64,000 bases of DNA from SHWB01 sp050246875 (GTDB lineage Bacteria; Pseudomonadota; Alphaproteobacteria; UBA6615): NCBI GenBank assembly GCA_050246875.1, contig JBFWVF010000004.1, forward strand, positions 1 through 64,000, given 5' to 3'. A program made the translations under genes and the position numbers. The notes below the pieces were generated by a model. It had not been told where the DNA came from. It worked only from the letters and a program-made list of their open reading frames with translations, and did no database searches. Below, piece by piece: positions 50,809 through 58,430 of the stretch (its first letter is position 1; each line of letters opens with the position of its first letter).

Positions 50809-51543
50809 ATGAGCAATCGCGACATCGCCGCCGGACTGGCGGACAAGCTGGGCCTCGACCTGCCGCCGGTGGCCCTCGCCTTCCGCGACGCCGCCCCGGC
50901 CGGCGTCGCCACCACCGAGGCCATCGTGCCCTCGGCCTGCGCCTTCTGGCGGCTGGCCGAGAAAGGCGTGTTCTACGCCCCGGTGGCGAAGCACACCAAC
51001 TGCCCGATCGGCGCCTTCGTCATGGGCTTCGACCTCGAAAAGCCGGTGATGGACGAGCTGATGGGCCTGATCGGCCAGATGACGGCCTGCGGCTATGTCG
51101 GCGCCGAGGAGCCGGCCAAGATCCCGACCGACAAGCGCAAGGCCAAGGGCATCCTCTACGGCCCCCTGTCGGCCTTCCCCGAGGCCCCCGACGCCGTGCT
51201 GATGTGGCTGACGCCGCCGCAGGCGATGATCTGGTCGGAGGCGACGGGCGGCGCGAGCTGGGCCGGCGAGACGCCGACCGCCACCTTCGGCCGCCCCGCC
51301 TGCGCCGCCATCCCCTCGGCCATGGACGGCGCGCGCCCGTCGCTGTCGCTCGGCTGCATGGGCATGCGGACCTTCACCAAGATCCCGGCCGACCGCGTGC
51401 TGGCCGTGGTGCCCGGCGCGCGCCTCGCCGACTTCGCCGCGGCGATCGCGAAGACGAGCGACGTTAACGTAGCGATGAAGGGCTTCTACGAGAACCGCCT
51501 CGCCGACCTCGTGAAGGCCAGCGGCGGCCGCGTCGCGGTGTGA
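50809..51543 (+). CDS. DUF169 family protein
   Basis: The 244-residue protein has the DUF169 pattern: a conserved Cys in VPSACAFWRLAEKG, NCPIGAFVMGF, and later YGPLSAFPEAPDAVLMWLTPPQAM, GRPACAAIPSAM and LGCMGMRTF. Cysteines spread over several conserved stretches suggest metal or cluster binding, as proposed for the family; the role is unknown. AAGGAAGGGA precedes the ATG. It lies 41 bp after the permease gene, likely in the same transcript. Confidence 0.85.
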   Translation: MSNRDIAAGLADKLGLDLPPVALAFRDAAPAGVATTEAIVPSACAFWRLAEKGVFYAPVAKHTNCPIGAFVMGFDLEKPVMDELMGLIGQMTACGYVGAEEPAKIPTDKRKAKGILYGPLSAFPEAPDAVLMWLTPPQAMIWSEATGGASWAGETPTATFGRPACAAIPSAMDGARPSLSLGCMGMRTFTKIPADRVLAVVPGARLADFAAAIAKTSDVNVAMKGFYENRLADLVKASGGRVAV

Positions 51544-51560
51544 GGCGGCGCCCACGACCC

Positions 51561-51643
51561 CGTCATTGCGAGCGCAGCGAAGCAATCCATGCCGGTGGCC
51601 GAGAGGTGGATTGCTTCGTCGGCTTCGCCTCCTCGCAATGACG
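51561..51643. repeat. Family B palindromic repeat (CGTCATTGCGAG type)
   Basis: The unit starts CGTCATTGCGAGCGCAGCGAAGCAATCCA and ends with GGATTGCTTCG and CCTCGCAATGACG in inverted form. It lies between the convergent DUF169 and soeC-like genes. Confidence 0.82.
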
Positions 51644-51665
51644 AGACGACAAGGCCCTGAACGGA

Positions 51666-52607
51666 TCAGACCGCGTCGGCGCCGTAGTAGAGGGTGACGA
51701 CGTGGCGGGCCTCGGCGAAGAACAGCCAGCGCTCCACAAGTAGCGCACCGGCCAGCGCCGCCGTCGCGAGGGCGGCAGCGGCGAGGCCGGCCGTGCCCGG
51801 CAGCACGGCGACGAGCGACAGCGCGGCCGCAGCGCCGGTGCCGGCCAGGGCCGTGCGCCGCAGCTTCGCCGCGTGCTTGCGGGCGACGCGGTAGCCCATC
51901 TCGCGCTGCACGAAGTTCTCGCCGGTGTGCGGCGGCTCCAGCTGGCGCACGCGGCCGAGCGCGCCGAGGCCGGTGGCGCTTTCCGCCGTCGCCGTCGCCG
52001 GCGCGGTGTCGATATGGCGCCAGTAGGCGAGCTTCGCCGCCAGCGCCAGCAGCGTCGCCAGCGCCGCCAACGGGGCCGGCCACAGCACACCGAGCGCGAA
52101 GACGTGCGCCAGCAGCGCCGCCAGCACGAGGCCGGAAGCGAGCGCCCACAGCAGGTAGACGGGCACGGTCCAGCCCGTGTGCCAGCGCGGGATGGTGCGC
52201 AGGCAGGCGTAGATCATGCCGGTGCAGTACACGGTGGCGGCGGCGAGCAGCGCCGCCAGCACGCCGGCGGCCGACCAGAGCGGCGCGCTGGCCTCCAGGA
52301 TCACCCAGCCGACGCCGAGCACGGCGGCGGGCAGGTAGGCCGCCAGCGCCGCCACGCCCTCGCGCGACAGCCACGACGAGCGCCACTGCGTCAGCCCGCG
52401 CCACGCCCGTTCCGGATGCCCGAGATGCAGTGTGGAGGCGAGCAGGCCGGCCGTGGCGAGAACGCCGGCCAGCACCAGCCCCACGAGGCCGGACCAGCGC
52501 TCGGCCGGCAGCGCGCCAATCGCGTGGCCGAGCGACAGGACGAACAGCAGGCCGTAGCCGGCGCCGGAGGAGACGGTGAAGAAGATCACCGAGTAGGCGG
52601 GATTCAT
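51666..52607 (-). CDS. soeC: NrfD/DmsC-like membrane anchor subunit (SoeC-like)
   Basis: The 313-residue protein has about eight helices, and begins MNPAYSVIFFTVSSGAGYGLLFVL, typical of DmsC/SoeC-type quinone-reactive anchors. Conserved segments include HLGHPERAWRGLTQWRSSWLSREG and YCTGMIYACLRTIPRWHT. It should dock the iron-sulfur subunit to the membrane and pass electrons to or from quinone. It follows soeB after 214 bp that are filled by a repeat. ATG 52607 is clear; an upstream frame to 52700 is translated repeat. Confidence 0.85.
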   Translation of the reverse strand: MNPAYSVIFFTVSSGAGYGLLFVLSLGHAIGALPAERWSGLVGLVLAGVLATAGLLASTLHLGHPERAWRGLTQWRSSWLSREGVAALAAYLPAAVLGVGWVILEASAPLWSAAGVLAALLAAATVYCTGMIYACLRTIPRWHTGWTVPVYLLWALASGLVLAALLAHVFALGVLWPAPLAALATLLALAAKLAYWRHIDTAPATATAESATGLGALGRVRQLEPPHTGENFVQREMGYRVARKHAAKLRRTALAGTGAAAALSLVAVLPGTAGLAAAALATAALAGALLVERWLFFAEARHVVTLYYGADAV

Positions 52608-52635
52608 GCGGCCCGGCTCGCGCAACGACAAAGCG

Positions 52636-52800
52636 AACCCTCTCCGCCCCCACAGGGGGGGGAGAGGGCAGGGTGAGGTGGGGGCGTTACCGGTGCGCAC
52701 GCCGGCAACAGGGAATACACGGGTAACAGCCCCACCTCACCCTCCCCGTCGCTGACGCGACGGGTCCCCTCCCTCTCCCCCCCGATGGGGCGGAGAGGGC
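52636..52800. repeat. Family A palindromic repeats inside the soe operon
   Basis: Two CCCTCTCC/GGAGAGGG palindromes with CCCCACCTCACC and GGGTGAGGTGGGG tracts lie between the iron-sulfur and anchor subunit genes. No gene is present. Confidence 0.8.
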
Positions 52801-52821
52801 ATGGGTGGCGTGGCGCAGTCC

Positions 52822-53580
52822 TCACGACAGCACCCGGTCGACCCAGGCGAGGAAGCCGGTGAGGGCGGCGGCGGGCGGGGCGTCGTCGGCGGGCGGCGCG
52901 ACCGTCGGTGCAGCGGGCGACGCGGCGAGCTGCGTCATGCGCTCGCGGCGCGGCGGCAGGTAGCGGTTGACCGGGCGGTAGCCGAGTTCGGCCATCGGCG
53001 CGTAGCCCTCGCGCTTGGCGACCAGCACCGAGACCGGCGAGGCCGGATCGGCGAAGTCGCCGAAATGGCGCGCACCGGCCGGACAGGTCGCGACGCAGGC
53101 CGGCACGCGCTCGGCCTCGGGGCGCGTCTGGTCCTCGATGCGGTCGACGCAGAGCGTGCACTTCTTCATCACGCCCTCGGTCGCGTCGTACTCGCGCGCG
53201 CCGTAGGGACAGGCCCAGGAGCACAGCTTGCAGCCGATGCAGGTGTCGGGATTGACGAGGACGATGCCGTCCTCGGCGCGCTTCCACGAGGCGCCGGTCG
53301 GGCAGACGGTGACGCAGGCGGCGTCCTCGCAGTGCAGGCAGGAGCGCGGGAAATGCACGGTGCGGCCGCGCGCGCCCTCCCCCGCCTCGTAGGCATGCAC
53401 ACGATTGAACCAGACGCCCAGCGGATCGGCGCCGTAGGGTTCGCGGTCGGTGAGCGGCCCGGCGACACCGCCATCGTTCCACTGCTTGCAGGAGACGGCG
53501 CAGGCGTGACAGCCGACACAGGTGTCGAGGTCGATGACGAGGCCGAGGCGCTTCGCGCCCGGCGGCGGCAGCGTCGTCAT
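52822..53580 (-). CDS. soeB: 4Fe-4S ferredoxin-type electron transfer subunit (NrfC/SoeB-like)
   Basis: The 252-residue protein has four cysteine clusters: CVGCHACAVSCK, CLHCEDAACVTVCP, CIGCKLCSWACP and CTLC with ACVATCP, the classic 4x[4Fe-4S] DmsB/NrfC/SoeB pattern. There is no signal peptide. The start overlaps the large subunit stop by 4 bp (53577-53580). A flexible proline/alanine tail (PAAPTVAPPADDAPP) leads to a last hydrophobic stretch. It relays electrons between the molybdenum subunit and the membrane anchor. Confidence 0.92.
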   Translation of the reverse strand: MTTLPPPGAKRLGLVIDLDTCVGCHACAVSCKQWNDGGVAGPLTDREPYGADPLGVWFNRVHAYEAGEGARGRTVHFPRSCLHCEDAACVTVCPTGASWKRAEDGIVLVNPDTCIGCKLCSWACPYGAREYDATEGVMKKCTLCVDRIEDQTRPEAERVPACVATCPAGARHFGDFADPASPVSVLVAKREGYAPMAELGYRPVNRYLPPRRERMTQLAASPAAPTVAPPADDAPPAAALTGFLAWVDRVLS

Positions 53581-56504
53581 CGTCCGTCTCCCCGCGGCGC
53601 CAGTGCGGAACGGTCGACACCCTTGAGGAAACGGGCGCCGCGCTGCAGCAGGCGCGGGGCACGGGCGAGCCAGTCCGGCCGCTTCATCGCCGGGAACTGC
53701 GGCGCGCTGGTGCCGGCTTCCTCGGGCAACGCCTTCACCAGCCGCACCCGCAGATCGAACCACGCCGCCTGCCCGGTGACCGGATCGGCATTGGCGAGGC
53801 GGCGGCCGTCGGGGCCGGCCGGGGCGAGGTCGTCGATGAGGTGGTTGAGCAGGAAGCCGCGCGTCGCCTCCGGCGCGTCTGGCGCGAGGTTCCATGCCCC
53901 GGCGCGCTTGCCGATGGCATTCCACGTCCACACGGTGTTTTCCTCGCAGCCTTCCATGGCGCGGATCTGCGCCTTTACGCGGCCGTTGCGGCTCTCGATC
54001 CAGACCCAGTCGTCGTCGGCGAGGCCGAGGCGTTCGGCGGTGCGGCGATTGACGTAGAGCCGGTTCCAGCCGTGGATCTGGCGCAGCCACGCGTTCTGCG
54101 AACCCCAGGAGTGGTACATCGCCATCGGCCGCTGGGTGATGGCGTGCAGCGGATATTCATTATCCGTGCCAAGGGCCTCGCCCGGCGGCGGGTACCAGAT
54201 CGGCAGCGGGTCGAAATAGGTGCGGATGCGCTCGCGCAGATGCGCCGGCGGCTCGGTCGCGGCATGGCCCATGGCGGCAAGGCGGAAGCGCTGCAGTGGC
54301 TCGCACCACAGGCGCAGCGTGATTGCCTCGACCGAGGCCACCCAGCCCATCGAACGGGCGTAGTCGAGATAGTCGCGGTTGGCGAAGCGATACCAGCGCT
54401 GCCCCGGCTCCAGCTCGTGCTGCCAGTGGCAGCCGTTGGCGACGTAGCGGGCGAGCTGGTCCGGGTTGGCCGTGCCGCGCCCCTGCGACTGCCCATCGGC
54501 GCCGCGCCAGCCGGCGAGCGGGCCGATGCCGGGCGCGCGCTCGTGATTGACGATGTAGTCGGCGTAGCCGCCGGGATAGCGCGGCGTGCCCTCCGCCGTG
54601 GTGAAGGCCGGCAGGCCGAGGCGCGCGCCGAGGTCGAGCAGCACGTCCTGGAAGGGACGCACGTCGCGGTCGGGCTTGAGGATCGGCTGGCGGATGGCAT
54701 CCGCGGGGCCATCGGCCGATGAAATCGGCCGGTCGAGTAAACTGATGCAGTCCCAGCGTTCGAGATAGGTCGTGTCGGGCAGCACGAGGTCGGCATAGGG
54801 TACCGTCTCCGACCAGAAGGCGTCGGCGACGATGATGCGCGGGATGCGGTACTCGCCGGTCGCCGGGTCGGTGTCGGCCAGCATGTCGATGGTGCCGGCG
54901 GTGTTCATCGCCGAGTTCCACGCCATGTTGGCCATGTAGAGGAACAGCAGGTCGACCTTGTAGGGATCGCCCGCCCAGGCGTCGCGGATGACCATGTGCA
55001 TCATGCCGTGGGCAGCAACCGGGTGTTCCCACGAGAAGGCGCGGTCGATGCGCGCCGGCCGCCCCGCCCCGTCGACCAGCAGGTCTTCCGGCCCGGCGAC
55101 GAAGCCCAGCGGCGGCCCGGCCATCGGCCGGCCGGCATGGACCTGATCGGGGCGGCCCGCCGGCTTCGGGCCCGGCGGACAGGGGCGCGGAAACGGCGGC
55201 TTGTAGCGGAAGGCACCGGGGCAGTCGATCGCGCCCAGCAGCATCTGCAGCACATGGATGGCACGGCAGGTGTGGAAGCCGTTGGCGTGGGCCGAGATGC
55301 CGCGCATGGCGTGCATGGCGACCGGACGGCCGGTGGTCGTCGCGTGGCGGCGGCCGGCGACGTCGGTCCACGGCTGGTCGAGTTCGATGGCGCCCTCGAA
55401 GGCGGCCTCGGCCAGTTCGGCGGCGATGCGGCGGATGGTGGCGGCCGGCACGCCGCAGACCTTCTCCGCCGCCTCGGGGGCGTGCGCGGCGTCAAGGTAG
55501 CGCTCGGCCAGCAGCGCGAACACCGGCATGGCGCTGCCGGCACCGCCGGCATCGCCCGGCGCGGCCTGGTGCAGCGGATAGGTGCCGGTCAGCGCCGGCT
55601 CGGCGTCGGCGCGACCGGCGCTGGCGAGGCGGCCCAGGCGACGGTCGTAGACCATCGGCGCGCCGTCGCGGTCACGCACGACAAGGCCGTCGCGCGGGCC
55701 GCCCGGATCGCGCTCGACCAGCCAGCCGGCATCGGTGTAGCGGGCGAGCCAGTCGAGGTCGACGCGCCGGGTGCGCAGGATCTCGTGCACCAGCGACAGC
55801 ACGAAGGCACCGTCTGTGCCGGGGCGGATCGGCACCCACTCGTCGGCCACCGCCGAGTAGCCGGTGCGTACGGGATTGACCGAGACGAACTTCGTGCCGG
55901 CGCGCGCCTTGAGCTTGCCGATGCCGGCCTTGATGGGGTTGGAATCGTGGTCCTCGGCGACGCCGAACATCAGCAGGTAGCGCGTGCGCTCCCAGTCGGG
56001 CTCACCGAACTCCCAGAACGAGCCGCCGATCGTGTAGAGGCCTGCGGCCGCCATGTTGACCGAGCAGAAGCCGCCATGGGCGGCGAAGTTGGGCGTGCCG
56101 AACTGCTGCGCCCAGAAGCCGGTGAGCGACTGGCTCTGGTCGCGGCCGGTGAAGAAGGCGAGGCCGCGCGGGTCGCGCCAGCGGATCTCCGACAGCCACT
56201 GCGTCGCCGTCGCCAGCGCCTCGTCCCACGAGATGACCTCGAACCGGCCCGAACCGCGCGGCCCGACGCGGCGCAACGGCGCCGTCAGCTTCGCCGGCGA
56301 GTGCTGGTGCATGATGCCGGCCGAGCCCTTGGCGCAGAGCACGCCACGATTGACCGGGTGATCGGGGTTGCCGTCGATGAAGCGGATGGCCCCGTCCTTG
56401 AGATGGACGCGGATGCCGCAGCGGCAGGCGCACATGTAACAGGTGGTGGTCCGCACCTCCTCGCGCGCCGCGGCGCCGGCAGCGGCGCCATCGGGCGGCG
56501 TCAT
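53577..56504 (-). CDS. soeA: Molybdopterin oxidoreductase, SoeA-like sulfite dehydrogenase catalytic subunit
   Basis: The 975-residue protein (ATG 56504; a TTG at 56513 would add three residues) has a N-terminal 4Fe-4S site Cys22-x2-Cys25-x3-Cys29-x27-Cys57, then the DMSO reductase-family folds. The run TCYMCACRCGI with IDGNPDHPVNRGVLCAKGSAGIM fits SoeA, the cytoplasmic sulfite dehydrogenase of Allochromatium and many alphaproteobacteria. No Tat signal is present, which agrees with a cytosolic SoeABC. The gene order A-B-C also fits. Substrate assignment to sulfite is from family likeness; related enzymes exist. Confidence 0.85.
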   Translation of the reverse strand: MTPPDGAAAGAAAREEVRTTTCYMCACRCGIRVHLKDGAIRFIDGNPDHPVNRGVLCAKGSAGIMHQHSPAKLTAPLRRVGPRGSGRFEVISWDEALATATQWLSEIRWRDPRGLAFFTGRDQSQSLTGFWAQQFGTPNFAAHGGFCSVNMAAAGLYTIGGSFWEFGEPDWERTRYLLMFGVAEDHDSNPIKAGIGKLKARAGTKFVSVNPVRTGYSAVADEWVPIRPGTDGAFVLSLVHEILRTRRVDLDWLARYTDAGWLVERDPGGPRDGLVVRDRDGAPMVYDRRLGRLASAGRADAEPALTGTYPLHQAAPGDAGGAGSAMPVFALLAERYLDAAHAPEAAEKVCGVPAATIRRIAAELAEAAFEGAIELDQPWTDVAGRRHATTTGRPVAMHAMRGISAHANGFHTCRAIHVLQMLLGAIDCPGAFRYKPPFPRPCPPGPKPAGRPDQVHAGRPMAGPPLGFVAGPEDLLVDGAGRPARIDRAFSWEHPVAAHGMMHMVIRDAWAGDPYKVDLLFLYMANMAWNSAMNTAGTIDMLADTDPATGEYRIPRIIVADAFWSETVPYADLVLPDTTYLERWDCISLLDRPISSADGPADAIRQPILKPDRDVRPFQDVLLDLGARLGLPAFTTAEGTPRYPGGYADYIVNHERAPGIGPLAGWRGADGQSQGRGTANPDQLARYVANGCHWQHELEPGQRWYRFANRDYLDYARSMGWVASVEAITLRLWCEPLQRFRLAAMGHAATEPPAHLRERIRTYFDPLPIWYPPPGEALGTDNEYPLHAITQRPMAMYHSWGSQNAWLRQIHGWNRLYVNRRTAERLGLADDDWVWIESRNGRVKAQIRAMEGCEENTVWTWNAIGKRAGAWNLAPDAPEATRGFLLNHLIDDLAPAGPDGRRLANADPVTGQAAWFDLRVRLVKALPEEAGTSAPQFPAMKRPDWLARAPRLLQRGARFLKGVDRSALAPRGDGR

Positions 56505-56656
56505 CGCGGACAACCCACGGCCGCGATGTGAAATCTCCCCACGGTCATGCGCCTTCCCTGGCCACGCGGCTGTGCCCCGCCGGCACGGCCGCCGCCACTA
56601 TAGCCCGCCCGTCCGCGCCGTCGAACGCCCGGCCGCTTTCCCTGGACGCCTCACTA

Positions 56657-56704
56657 ATATATCTATTCGATATATCTTGAGTCGTAATTCTCTTTGCGAT
56701 ATAT
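56657..56704 (+). promoter_or_regulatory. AT-rich operator-like dyad and third half-site upstream of padR
   Basis: ATATATC (56657-56663) and GATATAT (56669-56675) form a perfect inverted repeat with a 5-bp spacer. A third GATATAT copy is at 56698-56704, 31 bp before the PadR start. In this GC-rich DNA such repeated AT words are conspicuous and suit autoregulation by the PadR protein. Confidence 0.55.
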
Positions 56705-56734
56705 GCTTGCCCGAACGAGCAGGCAGGAGCACCC

Positions 56735-57280
56735 ATGGACACGCGGACCCTGTGCCTTGCGGTGCTGTCGCATGGACCGGCCTCGGGCTACGAGATCAAG
56801 AAGGCCTTCGAGGACGGCCCTTACGGGCATATCCAGGATATCGGCTTCGGCTCGATCTACCCGGCCCTCGCCCGCCTCCTGGACGAGGGCTCGGCGACGG
56901 TCGTCGAGCACGCCCAGGAAGGGCGGCCGGCGAAGAAGATCTACTCGATCACACCGGCCGGCCGGCTTGCCCTGCTCGACGCCCTGGAAGCGCCGGGCGG
57001 CGCCGACAAGTTCCGCTCCGATTTCCTCTTCCGCCTGCTGTTCGCGCACCTGATGCCGGCCAGCGCGGTCGAGGGCCTGCTCGCGCAGCGGCGGGCGGAC
57101 CTCGGCGCCACGATCGAGCGCATGAAGGTGCATTGCGAGGCCGCAGCCGCGCGGCCGGGAGAACAGTTCGTTCACGGCTTCGGCCTTGCCGTCTACCAGG
57201 CCATGGCGGCCTGGATCGATGAGCACGGCCATGAAGTCGTCGCGGCCTCGCTGCTCGGAGAACGCGCCGTCGCCGAATAG
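56735..57280 (+). CDS. PadR family transcriptional regulator
   Basis: The 181-residue regulator has the PadR winged helix: LAVLSHGPASGYEIKKAF, FGSIYPALARLLDEGSATVVEH and GRPAKKIYSITPAGRLALLDAL, followed by a C-terminal helical dimer domain. PadR proteins commonly repress efflux genes and release DNA on binding a phenolic or drug. A RND adaptor/pump pair follows after 22 bp on the same strand, so it is the likely local regulator. It probably binds the dyad at 56657. Confidence 0.92.
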   Translation: MDTRTLCLAVLSHGPASGYEIKKAFEDGPYGHIQDIGFGSIYPALARLLDEGSATVVEHAQEGRPAKKIYSITPAGRLALLDALEAPGGADKFRSDFLFRLLFAHLMPASAVEGLLAQRRADLGATIERMKVHCEAAAARPGEQFVHGFGLAVYQAMAAWIDEHGHEVVAASLLGERAVAE

Positions 57281-57302
57281 ACGGCACAGAAAGGATCGGG
57301 CC

Positions 57303-58430
57303 ATGCGCCTGCGTCTGAACGGCCCTGTCGCCATCGCCATCGGCATCACCGCGGCCGCCACGCTCTGGATCCTGTCGGGCCAGTTCGACGGCGCCACGCC
57401 GGACGCCGCCACGCCGGCGGCCGCCAACGCGACCGCCTCGACCGGCCATGCCGGCGCGGAGACGCGGCCGGTGATGGTGCGCGTCGTGCAGCTCCAGGCC
57501 ACGGCGCATCCCCTGACCCATTCGGTGACCGGACGGACCGAGGCACGGCGCCGCGTCGAGCTGCGCGCGGAGACGGCGGGCCGCGTGGTCGAGCTGGCCG
57601 TCCGGCGCGGCGACCGCGTCGAGAAGGGCGACGTCATCGCCCGCCTCGCCACCGACGACCGCAAGGCGCGCCTCGCCGAGGCCGAGGCCGTGCTGCGCCA
57701 GCGCCAGATCGAGCACGCCGCCGCCGCCGACCTGGCCCGCAAGGGCTATCGCGCCGAGACCGGCCTCGCCGCCGCCCAGGCGCAACTCGACGGCGCCCGC
57801 GCCGCCGTCGAGCAGATCCGCCTCGACATCGCCCGCACCGAAATCCGCGCGCCCTTTGCCGGCGTGATCGGCACCGACCATGTCGAGATCGGCGACTACC
57901 TGAGCGTCGGCGGCCGCGTCGCCGTGGTCATCGACCTCAACCCGATGCACGTCGTCGCCCAGGCCAGCGAGCGCACGATCGGCGCCCTCGCGCGCGGCCG
58001 TCCGGCCAGCGCGACGATCATCGGCGGCGCCAGCGTGACCGGCACCATCGCCTACGTCGCGGCGGAGGCCGACCCGAAGACGCGCACCTTCCGCGTCGAG
58101 GTCGAGGTACCCAATGCCGATCTCGGCCTGCGCGACGGCATGACGGCGCAGCTTGCCTTCCCGCTCGGCGACCGGCGCGGCTATCTGGTGCCGTCGTCGG
58201 TGCTGACCCTGGCGGACGACGGCACCGTCGGAGTCAAGCTGGTCGGCGCGGACAACCGCATCGTCTTCGATCCGGTCGAGATCATCGACGACACGCCGGA
58301 GGGCCTGTGGATCGGCGGCCTGCCGGATGCCATCACGCTGGTCACGGTCGGCCAGGAGATCGTCTCGCCCGGGCAGACGGTCGATCCGGTGGAAGCGACC
58401 GTGCCCGGCGCCGCGCGGGGCGCGTCATGA
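57303..58430 (+). CDS. RND efflux periplasmic adaptor subunit
   Basis: The 375-residue membrane-fusion protein has an N-terminal membrane anchor (PVAIAIGITAAATLWIL), a lipoyl-like half (VELRAETAGRVVELAVRRGDRVEKGDVIARL), a helical hairpin (RLAEAEAVLRQRQIEHAAAADLARKGYRAETG), the barrel strand (TEIRAPFAGVIGTDHVEIGDYLSVGG) and the membrane-proximal domain. AAGGA precedes the ATG. Its stop overlaps the pump gene start by 4 bp (58427-58430). It would link the inner-membrane pump to an outer-membrane channel not encoded here. Confidence 0.94.
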   Translation: MRLRLNGPVAIAIGITAAATLWILSGQFDGATPDAATPAAANATASTGHAGAETRPVMVRVVQLQATAHPLTHSVTGRTEARRRVELRAETAGRVVELAVRRGDRVEKGDVIARLATDDRKARLAEAEAVLRQRQIEHAAAADLARKGYRAETGLAAAQAQLDGARAAVEQIRLDIARTEIRAPFAGVIGTDHVEIGDYLSVGGRVAVVIDLNPMHVVAQASERTIGALARGRPASATIIGGASVTGTIAYVAAEADPKTRTFRVEVEVPNADLGLRDGMTAQLAFPLGDRRGYLVPSSVLTLADDGTVGVKLVGADNRIVFDPVEIIDDTPEGLWIGGLPDAITLVTVGQEIVSPGQTVDPVEATVPGAARGAS

